Assembly (NCBI GenBank): GCA_012934845.2
Contig: WNNJ02003431.1
Span: forward strand, 248,001-312,000
Length of the DNA stretch: 64,000 nt
Direction of reading: 5' to 3'
Source: Pomphorhynchus laevis
Taxonomy: Eukaryota > Acanthocephala > Palaeacanthocephala > Echinorhynchida > Pomphorhynchidae
Shown: positions 28,374 to 39,389 of the stretch, one piece after another
Layout of the letters: every line of letters starts with the position of its first letter
Numbering within the stretch: position 1 is the stretch's first letter
The notes under the pieces: model-generated
What the model was told of the DNA's origin: nothing
Databases searched by the model: none
The model's input: the letters and a program-made list of their open reading frames with translations, nothing else
Program-made: the position numbers and the translations under genes

Positions 28374-30620
28374 AATGTGTATTTAATTCTAATAATTATT
28401 ATTCAATTAGTGAGCACATTTATCCAGAAAGCCTTATTCTTAACAAAACCAATATTAATGATAAAGAAGGTGTATATCTAGATATGAACATTAAATTAAC
28501 ATTAACTAAAACTACTATTAATTTATATCGTAAAGATGACATATTTAAATTTACAAGAAACATATTTTTGCATGAGCATTCATGCATACCATACAATATA
28601 AAATATAATGCATTAAATAATGAAATTTTAAGAATTGCAACAATATGTAATGATATTGGCTTTCTTCAAAATCATTTAAATAATTTAATAGATACATATT
28701 TTAAGTAGGGACATCTATATTTAGACAAGTAAAAGGTGTTCCAATGGGTGGTAATAGTAGCCCAATTATAGCTGACTTGTTTTTAAGCTTTATAGAATAT
28801 GAATTTGTTCATAACTGTGTAAAAACTAAATCTAAACAATATAAATATATGAAATATATGTTTCGATACATTGATGATATATGTGTATTTAATTCTAATA
28901 ATTTTTATTCAATTAGTGAGCACATTTATCCAGAAAGCCTTATTCTTAACAAAACCAATATTAATGATAAAGAAGGTGTATATCTAGATATGAACATTAA
29001 ATTAACATTAACTAAAACTACTATTAATTTATATCGTAAAGATGACATATTTGAATTTACAAGAAACATATTTTTGCATGAGCACTCATCCATACCATAT
29101 AATTTAAAATATAATACATTAAAGAATGAAATTTTAAGAATTGCAACAATATGTAATGATATTGGCTTTCTTCAAAATCATTTAAATAATTTAATAGATA
29201 CATATTTTAAGTAGGGACATCTATATTTAGACAAGTAAAAGGTGTTCCAATGGGTGGTAATAGTAGCCCAATTATAGCTGACTTGTTTTTAAGCTTTATA
29301 GAATATGAATTTGTTCATAACTGTGTAAAAACTAAATCTAAACAATATAAATATATGAAATATATGTTCCGATACATTGATAATATATGTGTATTTAATT
29401 CTAATATTTTTTATTCAAGTAGTGAGCACATTTATCCAGAAAGCCTTATTCTTAACAAAACCAATATTTAATGATAAAGAAGGTGTATATCTAGATATGA
29501 ACATTAAATTAACATTAACTAAAACTACTATTAATTTATATCGTAAAGATGACATATTTAAATTTACAAGAAACATATTTTTGCATGAGCATTCATGCAT
29601 ACCATATAATATAAAATATAATACATAAAATAATAAAATTTTAAGAATTGCAACAATATGTAATGATATTGGCTTTCTTCAAAATCATTTAAATAATTTA
29701 ATAGATACATATTTTAAGTAGGGACATCTATATTTAGACAAGTAAAAGGTGTTCCAATGGGTGGTAATAGTAGCCCAATTATAGCTGACTTGTTTTTAAG
29801 CTTTATAGAATATGAATTTGTTCATAACTGTGTAAAAACTAAATCTAAACAATATAAATATATGAAATATATGTTTCGATACATTGATGATATATGTGTA
29901 TTTAATTCTAATAATTTTTATTCAATTAGTGAGCACATTTATCCAGAAAGCCTTATTCTTAACAAAACCAATATTAATGATAAAGAAGGTGTATATCTAG
30001 ATATGAACATTAAATTAACATTAACTAAAACTACTATTAATTTATATCGTAAAGATGACATATTTAAATTTACAAGAAACATATTTTTGCATGAGCATTC
30101 ATGCATACCATATAATATAAAATATAATACATTAAAGAATGAAATTTTAAGAATTGCAACAATATGTCACGATATTGGCTTCTTCAAAATCATTTAAATA
30201 ATTTAATAGATGCATATTTTAAACTAGGGTACTATAAAAATAACATCAAGCAGAAAATAGTAATATATATAAATCAACACAATATTATTAAAAATGAATT
30301 TAAAATCATTAGCGGAAAAGTTTAAATAATAAATAAAATAATTACTAGATAATCAAAGTTAATCAGAGGAAATACGTCATTAGCATGTATTAGGCCGCGC
30401 TTCTATGCTGGGCCGAGGAATAGGGGCACAAACTTGATAACATAGAAGTTCCACCTTATGACCTATGAACATCGTCTGTTATTTATTAATCAATTCATAA
30501 AAATTGTCTCTTATTTTAAATTTTATTTTTTTTTATTTTAACTTTATATAAATTATATAAAATCTTAAAACAAATATGTTTATTAAAATAAATAATGTTA
30601 AATTTTATAAACATCTTTTA
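28374..30620 (+). mobile_element. Naiad fragment expanded into a tandem array
   Basis: A 5'-truncated Naiad copy in which the segment equivalent to 10401-10907 has multiplied. It begins with a partial unit (28374-28704), then full units at 28705-29210 and 29211-29717, and a last unit from 29718 that runs on into the normal 3' end, stop and structured tail (30360-30475). Each internal junction reads ATATTTTAA/GTAGGGACAT, where the parent has TTTTAAACTAGG and TTAAAAGTAGGG, so the join used a short TTTAA homology. Each unit carries GVPMGG and YIDD (one unit has YIDN). Confidence 0.92.
28705..30197 (+). repeat. About 507-bp tandem repeat, three units
   Basis: Starts at 28705, 29211 and 29718. 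Units are nearly identical; the second has one extra T in an ACCAATATTTAATG stretch. Each is open for about 156 codons from ATGGGTGG to the junction TAG, except the second. Confidence 0.92.
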
Positions 30621-31392
30621 TTTATTAATCAAAATAAATGTTAAGTATTAAAGTTATACAAATTGCGATAAAATCAATATATTTTTACCGCCTTTAAATT
30701 TTTTTAGTGCACGACACATAATACTGGCGTGCCTTCTAAGAATCAGCAATATTGGCTATTATTTGACTATTGTTAGACTATTATCAGTGAAAAGATTAAA
30801 TTACGTAGAAATATAAAATGACTTGTAAAAAGCGTTCTTCAAAAAAAATTTTATATTAAATAATTAATTATATAATTATATTAATTAAATAATTAATAAA
30901 TAATTAATATAAAATAATTATTTAATACAAAAAAATAATAAATGATTGTTAGTTATAAATAAGTTACTTTTTAAAAAAGTAAAAAGTAATTTTTACTTTT
31001 TAAATTTAAAAAGTAAAAATCTGTTGCCTTTCTTCATATTATTTTCCTGAAAAAGATGAGGCGCTCCGCCATCAAAATATTAAAAACAAATTTGGTTAGT
31101 AAAAATGCCTTTAACTCATTCGGATAAATTGAATTAATATTCGAAAACTGTTAGAAACATAAAAAGGCTATAATTTGGGTGAAGAGGCTGATAACCTTCT
31201 CATAATGTAATTTGGTAAGATGAAATACAAAATGTGTATAACAACATTAAATGAATAGCATTTAATGATATAGCAAACATGCCTGAACTTCAAATCAAAA
31301 GTAAATTTTAACTTAAAAAAAGATCCAAACGGATAAAACTTTCATCATATTCTAGTGGTTTTGCAAAAACAATTTGTAAACTTTGTGGATTT
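30621..31392. other. AT-rich intergenic DNA
   Basis: No gene recognised. 30960-31020 contains overlapping inverted AAAAAGTAA/TTACTTTTT words. The TMED2 3' end must lie near 31390. Confidence 0.5.
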
Positions 31393-32019
31393 TTAAACTA
31401 TGCGACGAACTTCGAAAAATCGCATTAAATAGTAGACTTGTCCTATCGTCATACCGATCATGAGCGATGATTCAAATATGGCCCAGAGAACGACCTTTCG
31501 ACTGGTGCTATCGCTAAGACTTCGATGTACTTTCTGTCGATTTTCAACGTAATTCTGTTCATTCTTGATTGCAGTCAGGCGCATAACCAAATCACCTATC
31601 ATATCTTTCAATTTAATTTGATCACTGGTAAAGTTTGCATTTGTGTCGATGTGATGTAGTTGGGCACGAGGATTATCAACAGTAAACATAATTGTTTTCG
31701 GTGTTCTACTGTTGACCTTATTACTAAAGCAAACTTTGTACATGCCATCCAAATGTACGGGAAACATGAACTGGCCACTGTTTTCTTTCTCCTGCTTAAA
31801 TATTTCCTTACCGTCTGGAGAATGTACAGATACATGAACGTCCAAAAATCCACCGTCGATTACCTCATAGGTAAGTGCGAATAGATCTCCAGTATTTAGT
31901 ATATCATAATAACAGTCTTCAGAGTGCGCATCGATGGTGATTACAAACGGTTCTTCCTTACTTTCATGCACGAGCAGGCATAATGCTACTAAAAAACTTG
32001 ACACAATGGTTCTAAACAT
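31393..32019 (-). CDS. TMED2: p24 family cargo receptor TMED2 (emp24)
   Basis: 208 codons, ATG start, single exon. p24 proteins cycle between ER and Golgi, help form COPI/COPII vesicles and select cargo such as GPI-anchored proteins. Layout: signal peptide 1-22; GOLD domain with ITIDAHSEDCYYD, DGGFLDVHVSVHSPDGKEIF and the disulfide pair C36/C97; a coiled-coil segment about 133-170; transmembrane helix 176-198; and the cytosolic tail MRFFEVRRIV, whose FF and terminal RRxV are diagnostic of the beta subfamily (human TMED2 ends RFFEVRRVV). Length matches the family (about 201). The GOLD domain is rather divergent but every landmark is in place. Naiad pieces lie on both sides (28.4-30.6 and 32.1-32.3 kb), yet the gene is intact. 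Confidence 0.93.
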   Translation of the reverse strand: MFRTIVSSFLVALCLLVHESKEEPFVITIDAHSEDCYYDILNTGDLFALTYEVIDGGFLDVHVSVHSPDGKEIFKQEKENSGQFMFPVHLDGMYKVCFSNKVNSRTPKTIMFTVDNPRAQLHHIDTNANFTSDQIKLKDMIGDLVMRLTAIKNEQNYVENRQKVHRSLSDSTSRKVVLWAIFESSLMIGMTIGQVYYLMRFFEVRRIV

Positions 32020-32119
32020 TGAGTTATTATCTAAAAGAGAGAAATAACTTTGTCAAATGAAAAATACTTATTTTTATTTAGCAATTGGTTAAACATATCC
32101 ATTTATTTTTTGATGTTAT

Positions 32120-32300
32120 AATTATTTAATTCGTGTCTTTTATTTTAAATTTCAATTTTTTTAACTTGATTTAAATTATATAAAATCTTAAAACAATTAT
32201 TTATTTTATTATTTAATTATTAAATTTTGATTTAGCATTATTATGTTTTGTTTATTTTATAATTATATTAAATACGTAGACTCAGTTAGCTGATTTAATT
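32120..32300 (+). mobile_element. Naiad 3' tail only
   Basis: AT-rich tail sequence (TTTGATTTAGCATTATTATG) ending in TACGTAGACTCAGTTAGCTG at about 32272-32292, as in the full copy. Only the last about 180 bp are present, directly 3' of a CR1 tail on the other strand. Confidence 0.8.
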
Positions 32301-32499
32301 TGTTCTACTGACATGTTATTATTGACCTGTGGACTTTGTTTTCCCGGTAATATGACCTCTGTCAGAAATACTGAAACTATGTATTATTGGTATTATTATC
32401 AATAGACAACAAAGTGAGAAGCAAGGCTCATTACAAGTTGCGTCACAATCAGAAAAAGTAAATGTAGAAAATGAAAATGTAGAGTGTACTTTCTATTGT

Positions 32500-35409
32500 T
32501 TATATGTTCTCTGACTCGATCTTCATCTTCAAGAAGGGATCTTCCTCCAGATTTCGTTTAAAAGAAGCCAGATTCGAGGATGCAACTGTTGAGTCAGCAA
32601 GGTGGTTCCAAGTATTAACGATTCGTTGGAAGTATAGGGATGTTCGTTTGTAGCGTAATCGTTGTGTTTTTAGCATGAACTGATGACCACAAAGTGAGGT
32701 TATATCGCGCGTATGCATTAGCGATCTGAGTGGATGGCGATTGTCGTGTAAAATCTGCCAGGCTAGGCACAGGTCCGCCTTGTCGCGCAGATACTGAAGC
32801 GATCTCATTCCCAAACTCGAGAGCCGATCTTGATATTCCATATGTCTAACCGCTTTTACCATTTTAGTTGCTGATCGGAATACAGACTCTAGATTATAAC
32901 GTTCTCGTAAGGTGATTGGGTAACAAGCCGGCGAAGCATATAGGAGGATGCTCAAAATAAGTGCTTGTGATATTGTTTTAAAGCATGATATGTCAATATG
33001 AACAAGAGCTCGGCGAATCAGGCCGATGACTCTTCTCACTTTGGAACATGTAGTGTCAGTATGTAAACGTGTCGATAAGTTAGAACATACATAAACACCT
33101 AAATCCTTGTATGAGTTCGTCCTAAGAATAACACTGTTGTTTATATGATAAATATGAGCTGACTCGGCCGGACGTCTTGATATACAAATGTAGGCACACT
33201 TTTTCAAATTGAATTTTAACCCGTTCAAAATCGACCAGTCATTTATGGTGTTAATATCATACTGCAAGATGTCAACATCTGAGTCCAAAAATATGGGGCG
33301 CCAAATTTTTAAATCATCAGCATAAAGAACACACTCAGATCTAAGTTTAGGAATGAGGTCGTTAATGTATATGCTGAAAAGAACTGGGCCGAGTATAGTT
33401 CCCTGAGGTACTCCAAGATTTGTAGGGAAGCGATCAGATAATTCGTCGTTCACCCTTACGAAGCAATGACGGTCAGACAGAAATTCAATAATCCAGCGAA
33501 CTAAACACTCATCAAGGTTGATATTACGCAGTTTTTGAATTAAATTAGCATGAAGGACTGTATCAAATGCCTTAGAGAAGTCGAAGAAGATGGCGTCAAC
33601 CGGAATACCAGAATCATAATATCTTGCCCAGCTATCGTGTGATAACAACAAATTTGTTAGTGTTGAATGATTTTTTCGAAAACCATGTTGTTCAGGGGCT
33701 AGAATATGGTTCGTTTCTAGGTGAGTGGTGACTTTTCGCAGAAGTAAGCGTTCCAGTACGCCACAGCAGACACATGTAACGCTAATCGGTCTGTAGTTAC
33801 AGATGTCAGAACGAGACCCCTGTTTTAATATTGGGCAGATAATAGAGCGCTTCCAGTCTGAGGGAATCTTTCCTAGCACAAGTGTTGCACAGAAGATATT
33901 ATATAGAGGTAGGTATATGATGTCAGCTAGGTTGCGAAGATATGCTGACGGCAATAGATCCGGACCAGCGCTTAATGTGCATTTCAGACGGGACAACTCG
34001 ATGTACATTAAGTCAGGTCTAATGAAGTTATCAAGGTCAGAAGTAGTATTAGCTACTAAACAATACAAACTGTCAGTTATTTGCGGTGGAGCATTCAAAG
34101 ACGAATTCAGCGATGTGAAGTGTGTGCCGAATACATTCGCAATTTCCTTTGAGTCCAATACCAAATCACCTTGGCTATCGAGAATAGAGGAGAACGTGTT
34201 AGCTATACGTTTTCTTGATGAAATGTATTTGAAGAGTGAGCCAGGATCACGACGACATCGTTGGGATAAATTCTTTTCAAAGATTACTCTCGTACGTCTC
34301 TTCAAGGATGTTACCCTGTTTCTATACTGTCGGTATTGCTCAAAACTAGAGTTACCTGCTTTATAATTACAATATGCCTTGCGTCGTTGAGCCAGTGCTT
34401 GTTTGAGTTCTCGATTAAACCAACGAGGAGATAAGCCGACGTCAGTTTGACGTACAATTTGGGCGTAGCGGGTAAGTATTAGGTACAAGGTGTCTTTGAA
34501 AATCAGCCAGGCGGAATCAATACCCACAGTATAAGCATCAGGCCACGAAACGGTAGAAAGGAACTCCTTTATTTTGTTGTAGTCGGCTTTAAAAGGGTTG
34601 AATCTATTAACAAAGGAATTATATATAGGGATACTAATTCCAAGATCTATTAATAAGGTGACATGATCAGAACAACCAACTGGATCCAAGTGATTAACGC
34701 TAGTGACAATATGTCCTGGAGCAGACAAAACCAGATCAAGAAGAGAACGAGACGTAGAAGATATTCTGGTAAATCCATTGACATGTTGGGTAAGGTATAG
34801 ATCATTGATTGTTTGAAGTAACACAATCGAACCAAAGTCAGAAGGCGAATTAAAACTGTATGTATTCCAATCTATTGTAGGCATGTTAAAGTCACCAACA
34901 ACCAATATTGGCTTATTAGGGTCCGATAGCTGGTATAAACGTTGCACGATGCTATCAGTACATGAAGTAGGGCTGCGGTAAACGACTACAAGTATCAAGG
35001 AGAATGGCCGGTATAATCTGACCGCTAAAAGTTCGTTTGAAGTTAGGGGGTCGTTAAAAGTTTCTACGACACGGAACTTTATTGTGTCACGTATATATAG
35101 TAATATACCACCACCCTGTTTAGCTATTCTATCGCTGCGGCACGCATTATATCCTTTCAACAAAATTTCATTATCAGAGATAGAAGGGTTTAGCCACGAT
35201 TCCGTAAAAGCTGCAATTATCGGTTGATGGTCGTGAATCAGTAATCCAATCTCATCAATTTTATTTAACACACTACGCACATTAGAGTATAGAATTTGGT
35301 GGGAAGCTTTGTTTATTGTACATTTAGATGACGAACTCTTTTGAGTTCCCGACTTGAACAAGGCAATAGAGTTTCTTATGAAATTTTGGTAGATGCACTC
35401 TGTAGGCAT
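32500..35409 (-). CDS. CR1 ORF2: APE endonuclease plus reverse transcriptase
   Basis: 969 residues from the first ATG (35409), no stops. Endonuclease about 35-255: YSNVRS, TESWL, VYRSP, GDFN at 172-175 (MPTIDW after it) and SDH at 247-249, the catalytic set of APE-type LINE nucleases. RT: NYRPISVTCVCCGVLERLL, HGFRKNHST, motif A FFDFSKAFDTV, motif B GVPQGTILGPVLF, catalytic YADD at 696-699, then the C-terminal ISQALILSILLYASPACYP region and a final FQRIVNTWNHL segment. This is the CR1 clade pattern. The enzyme nicks target DNA and copies its own RNA from the nick. All catalytic residues are present, so it may be functional. Confidence 0.9.
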   Translation of the reverse strand: MPTECIYQNFIRNSIALFKSGTQKSSSSKCTINKASHQILYSNVRSVLNKIDEIGLLIHDHQPIIAAFTESWLNPSISDNEILLKGYNACRSDRIAKQGGGILLYIRDTIKFRVVETFNDPLTSNELLAVRLYRPFSLILVVVYRSPTSCTDSIVQRLYQLSDPNKPILVVGDFNMPTIDWNTYSFNSPSDFGSIVLLQTINDLYLTQHVNGFTRISSTSRSLLDLVLSAPGHIVTSVNHLDPVGCSDHVTLLIDLGISIPIYNSFVNRFNPFKADYNKIKEFLSTVSWPDAYTVGIDSAWLIFKDTLYLILTRYAQIVRQTDVGLSPRWFNRELKQALAQRRKAYCNYKAGNSSFEQYRQYRNRVTSLKRRTRVIFEKNLSQRCRRDPGSLFKYISSRKRIANTFSSILDSQGDLVLDSKEIANVFGTHFTSLNSSLNAPPQITDSLYCLVANTTSDLDNFIRPDLMYIELSRLKCTLSAGPDLLPSAYLRNLADIIYLPLYNIFCATLVLGKIPSDWKRSIICPILKQGSRSDICNYRPISVTCVCCGVLERLLLRKVTTHLETNHILAPEQHGFRKNHSTLTNLLLSHDSWARYYDSGIPVDAIFFDFSKAFDTVLHANLIQKLRNINLDECLVRWIIEFLSDRHCFVRVNDELSDRFPTNLGVPQGTILGPVLFSIYINDLIPKLRSECVLYADDLKIWRPIFLDSDVDILQYDINTINDWSILNGLKFNLKKCAYICISRRPAESAHIYHINNSVILRTNSYKDLGVYVCSNLSTRLHTDTTCSKVRRVIGLIRRALVHIDISCFKTISQALILSILLYASPACYPITLRERYNLESVFRSATKMVKAVRHMEYQDRLSSLGMRSLQYLRDKADLCLAWQILHDNRHPLRSLMHTRDITSLCGHQFMLKTQRLRYKRTSLYFQRIVNTWNHLADSTVASSNLASFKRNLEEDPFLKMKIESENI

Positions 35410-36677
35410 GCGGTCGGCGTCGGAGCACGCTGGGAAGCAATATTTGCTTTGTTCAAAAGACCTTGCCAACGGATGTGGAGGCGCCGCCGCACTACCTGAA
35501 AATTCTGAATTGTTAGGTTGTTTTCACCATGTGCCAGTCTTTGAGCTAGTTCCGATTTTGCCATTGATAAACGTGTACGATCAGCGGGGTCCAGGTCTCT
35601 AAGAATACGGGTGCCGGAACCTTTGAGGTGAAATGAGTTACGATGTATGAGCTGCACAATTTCACATGAAGTAAACACAATTTTGAGGAGGCGTGGTCGA
35701 TCGTTGACGGACGAAGGAGCACGACCTAGCCGGAAGACAGCTTTGAGACGCATATCTCTCACAGCTTCACAAGATGATGATCCATTTAAGACAGTCGTTA
35801 GAATGGATCTGACATGTATTAAGTCATCATCAAGTCTGGCCTGATTGTTTAGGGCATCGGACTCCTTAATGTTAGCAATTAAAATTCATTTGTTTCTATC
35901 ACAAGCAGCATTTGAACGGGGTCTGTTTGAGCGACCAGTACTATGTACAAGGGTACGATTGTGCTTTTCGTGAAAATCATTAATACAATCTACCTTAACA
36001 GGTTGCGTGTTATGAGATAGTTGGTTTATACGAATTGCGGGAGTTTGCGATCTATCAAATGACCGGGTATGCAAAGTTTTGTCGTTGTTTATAGCCGTTT
36101 CAGTCATATAACTGGTCGGTCGTATTACAAGAGGCACACCATTGTTAACCGAAACCGTCTGTTCGCCAATATTCTTAGGCATATTTTGATCTCTTCCGGG
36201 AATGTCATCACAAAAAATCGATTGGTTGCAAACAGTATGTCGAACAGTATCATTTGATTGGCTTGTAGAACGATTTGGAACATGACGTGACACTGAGTCT
36301 AGCTGGGCATATGAACTATTTGGTGATGGTAGCCTGTTACCCGTTAGCAACGAACATACTTGTCTCTGAAGTTCGAGAACGTTTGTCTGTAAAGTAGCTG
36401 CGCAAAATCCACAAATAAAATCTTTATCAAGGAAATTGACAGGTAGTTGACGTGGTATCCACACAGTGGTCCAAACAGGACATTGTGAATTAGAACATTT
36501 AATGTCACGGTGACTACTTCCGTCTGTAGATGATATGTCCTGGGAGATATCAACAGAATTGGCCTGCAAGGCTTGCTCGTCTTTGGACCGACTTTCATGT
36601 TGTCTTACTGAACGCTCACTGTCATCATCTCGCTTAGAAGGAACAACAGCTGCTTTACGTGGTCGACCTCTTGTCAT
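35376..36677 (-). pseudogene. CR1 ORF1 with one in-frame TGA
   Basis: 434 codons from ATG at 36677. N-terminus: basic MTRGRPRKAAV, then a four-Cys zinc finger (CSNSQCPVWTT ... FICGFCAA) and a short heptad segment LELQRQVCSLL. C-terminus: LDDDLIHVRSIL, VFRLGR, RPRLLKIVF, LKGSGTRILRDLDPADR and NLTIQNFQVVRR, the RNA-binding domain shared with copies B2 and B3. CR1 ORF1 proteins coat the element RNA. The single interruption is TGA at 35888-35886, codon 264, between RNK and ILIANI; the matching codon is TGC (Cys) in B3 and GCT (Ala) in B2. Simple mutation is the likeliest cause. Confidence 0.85.
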
Positions 36678-36697
36678 TTGTAATTTCGTTCCTCGTT

Positions 36698-36765
36698 CCT
36701 CGTTGTTTTGTGTTCCTCGTTGTTTTGTGTTCCTCGTTGTTTTGTGTTCCTCGTTGTTTTGTGTT
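36698..36765 (-). repeat. 17-bp tandem repeat in the CR1 B1 leader
   Basis: Four units of CCTCGTTGTTTTGTGTT (plus-strand reading), starting at 36698, 36715, 36732 and 36749, directly upstream of ORF1. The B2 leader at 51.83 kb carries a different short repeat with a similar ACGAAC-type core, so repeated leader units may serve as promoter. Confidence 0.9.
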
Positions 36766-36884
36766 TGTAATTTGCTATACCACTAATGCTTTACTGAATA
36801 AATCATTTCTAGAGTGACGATCTTGTAATTTGCTAGAACACTTGTAAGTTTTTGACACTTATATTTAAGTGTATGACATCTTTA

Positions 36885-37000
36885 ATATAAACTTGAAATA
36901 TATTATATAAAATCTTTTATAACAATTAATAACTATTTATAATTATTTAAAAATAAATTTTAATTTTTATATAATATAAAATACATAGACTCAGTTAGCT
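36885..37000 (+). mobile_element. Naiad 3' tail only
   Basis: AT-rich tail ending ATACATAGACTCAGTTAGCT at about 36982-37001, one base different from the family terminus. Nothing of the coding region remains. Confidence 0.75.
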
Positions 37001-37444
37001 GATCTGATTATCAAAAACATCTGTGTTCATGTCGAATTATATAACTTCCGTTGTTACGTCAAAAGTGTGTATTTTGGTTATCCAAGAGTGTGTATTTGGT
37101 TATCTAAGTTTTCAACAACGTTTTTGTACTTTTAAAATTGCAAAACTATTGTCGACAGCTAGAACGAAAAATTAGTTTTTTAAAAGTTAATAACTAAATG
37201 TTAATAATTGTAACTTAAGAGTATTTATAAATTAATGCAATTTTTGTACAGCTATTAGTGAACAGGCCTAACTAAAAATAAGTAAATTAACATATGCAAA
37301 GCAGATATTATTCTTGCTTTATATTCCACATTCTTACTTCCCGCGTGGTAAATTTTCGGCAAACAAATCACATGGCGATGACAACAGAAGCTGTTAAAAA
37401 TTTGTAAAACACAATTTTTCTTTTAAAATAAATTATCTGCTAAG
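37001..37444. other. Intergenic DNA
   Basis: No gene or repeat recognised, apart from a GTGTGTATTTGGTTATC-like pair at about 37065-37100. Confidence 0.4.
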
Positions 37445-37879
37445 TTCATCAAGTATTAAGTGTCACAGACATCAGGAATATATTTAAAAATAAATTATTA
37501 AACATCAATATAGTAAATGTTATTATAGTAAACCTTATTTTTAATAATTTATTATTTAATTATTAATATTTGAGCATTATTTTTAATTTATACAAACCTG
37601 ATAGCATATTAATTCTTCTTGATAATCTCTAATTCTTATTCTGATACATCGTCTGTTATTTATTAGTCAATTCGTTAAAATTGGATTTTATTTTTTATTT
37701 CAATGTTTAATTTTAAATTGATATAAATAATATAAAATCTTATATAACAATTATTTATTATTTAATTTTTATTTATTTTATAATTTAATCATTTTCTTAA
37801 TTCATCAAGTATTAAGTGTCACAGACATCAGGAATATATTTAAAAATAAATTATTAAACATCAATAGTTGTAAATGTTT
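37445..37879 (+). mobile_element. Naiad tail pieces between 78-bp direct repeats
   Basis: TTCATCAAGTATTAAGTGTC starts at 37445 and again at 37801; about 78 bp repeat with one indel. Between them are two partial Naiad tails: 37530-37590 (TATTTGAGCATTATTTTTAA) and 37595-37795 (CAAACCTGATAGCAT ... CGTCTGTTATTTATTAGTCA). It may be an insertion with an unusually long target duplication, which PLEs can make, or a 356-bp tandem duplication. Confidence 0.7.
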
Positions 37880-37973
37880 ACAACTATCGAACTATAAAAA
37901 TTTATCAAAACTGCAAACGTATATTTAAATCAAAACGAGAATTTCAATTAATAGTTAAAAAAGGATTTATTTT

Positions 37974-38020
37974 TACGTGGCAAATGCGTGCCAGCGCACG
38001 TTTACTTGACCACGAAGTTG
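37974..38020 (-). mobile_element. LINE family A 3'-end scrap (copy A3)
   Basis: ACGTGGCAAATGCGTGC, loop CAGC, GCACGT then TTACTTGACCAC: the family A terminal hairpin on the minus strand with only about 45 bp of element. Confidence 0.75.
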
Positions 38021-39389
38021 GAGATTGAAAACTTGATAATTTTAATCAAATGAACAGTTTAAATCGCAATTAACATTTTAACAATTTATCGTAATATTGA
38101 AATATTTCTTAAGACTGGAAATCTTTGAGAATTGTAATTGATCATAAAATATAAAATTAAAGAGAATAGATTTGTATAAATGATTAAGGAAATAAAAACA
38201 TTGTAATGAAGACTTTTTATTTGGAAATGGATTAATTTATAGATTAGTATCACAACATGTACCCATATGATAATCTTGAAACTTATGAGGTAATCTTCGG
38301 CTAGACTTCCTCTGTAACGTTAGTTCGTGAAAAATGTACTAATTTAGTTGTAGCTATAATGTCATCCATCCAGTCTTCGAATACGCGATCCATTTGCATC
38401 AAAAGGATCGACAACACAAAACTTTATATTTCTTGTCGACTACGTAATGCAAATTGGTCCAGAATTTGAGAGCTCAGGTGGCAGTTCACAATACTGTTTT
38501 GAGATCGACGATGGCTCGACGATAGTGATCGTGAGGGGTTTGACTACTGTTGGTACGGAACAATGATCGTCGGCAAATCTTGATTGACTCGTTGTTTTTA
38601 TTACCAGATTTATTATAAGTCATCGATTACAAATTTGACACATTTCCATTGAACATTATTATATCGGGCGATATGTCCATTGACCTGATGATGATATAAA
38701 GTTCAATGGTTCGTAGCACGTCATTCAATATCTTGAGTTCAAATAATATCTCAGAATTTCATTTAGACATCATCTGTTAAAACAAATGAATCAATCATAG
38801 ATTTTTAAGATTAAGCTTGTTGTCATCCATTTTGATTCGATGCTGATCATATAGCGTCGTCTGATATATCAGAATCCACTATTAAAATTATATCAATATA
38901 ATTTATAGACAACTGACATTGTTCGTTAAATTTAAAACTGTAATAATTAGATCACAAATTCCAAATGAATTTTATGATCTCATCATTACATGATATTATT
39001 ACATGATAATGATATGATAAATGATATATTAATTTATTATTTGAAAACATGACATTCCATACCTCATGACTGGTAAGCAACACATGGAACAAAAATGACA
39101 AGACGATCCAGCTTGTGCTATTTGACTTATGGTTTTATACCAGCATCCGGACACAATTTGATGTTGATGTGTCTATAATGAGAGAAATCCAAATGAGTCA
39201 ATTAATTTTTTCTTAACTCTTTACGAATCCAATACCGAATTATCAAGTGTTCCGGTAAGTTGTTTGGATAATAACAGATCGTGCACGCATAAACTGTTGT
39301 TTTTAAGTTGAATTGCGAAGGATATCCACATTAACCACGTATCATTGATCAGACACACTACGTCAAGGGGCAAAAATCAGCATATTTAT
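38021..39389. other. Intergenic DNA, nothing recognised
   Basis: No coding similarity, no strong repeat. Mixed base composition with several short ATGATAT-rich stretches near 39000. Confidence 0.4.

Larger units (their letters stand above)
32390..36840 (-). mobile_element. CR1 LINE, nearly intact (copy B1)
   Basis: Complete plan on the minus strand: 5' leader with a 17-bp VNTR, ORF1 (36677-35376, one in-frame TGA), ORF2 (35409-32500, fully open), and a short 3' UTR ending in a TAATAATA run near 32390. ORF1 and ORF2 overlap by 34 nt in different frames, which suggests translational coupling. The young look (one break in 4.3 kb) contrasts with copies B2 and B3. A Naiad tail lies beyond each end. 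Confidence 0.88.

Noticed and set aside
31393-32019. TMED2 as a processed retrocopy
   Set aside because: It lacks introns, but the frame is intact with signal peptide, both cysteines and tail motif kept, no poly(A) tract follows, and THOC1 nearby is also intronless; no positive sign of a retrocopy.
33803-34366. 187-codon open frame on the plus strand
   Set aside because: It is the antisense shadow of the intact CR1 ORF2 of copy B1 and has no family features of its own.
35410-35469. 20-residue N-terminal extension of CR1 ORF2
   Set aside because: It opens at TTG; the first ATG is 35409.
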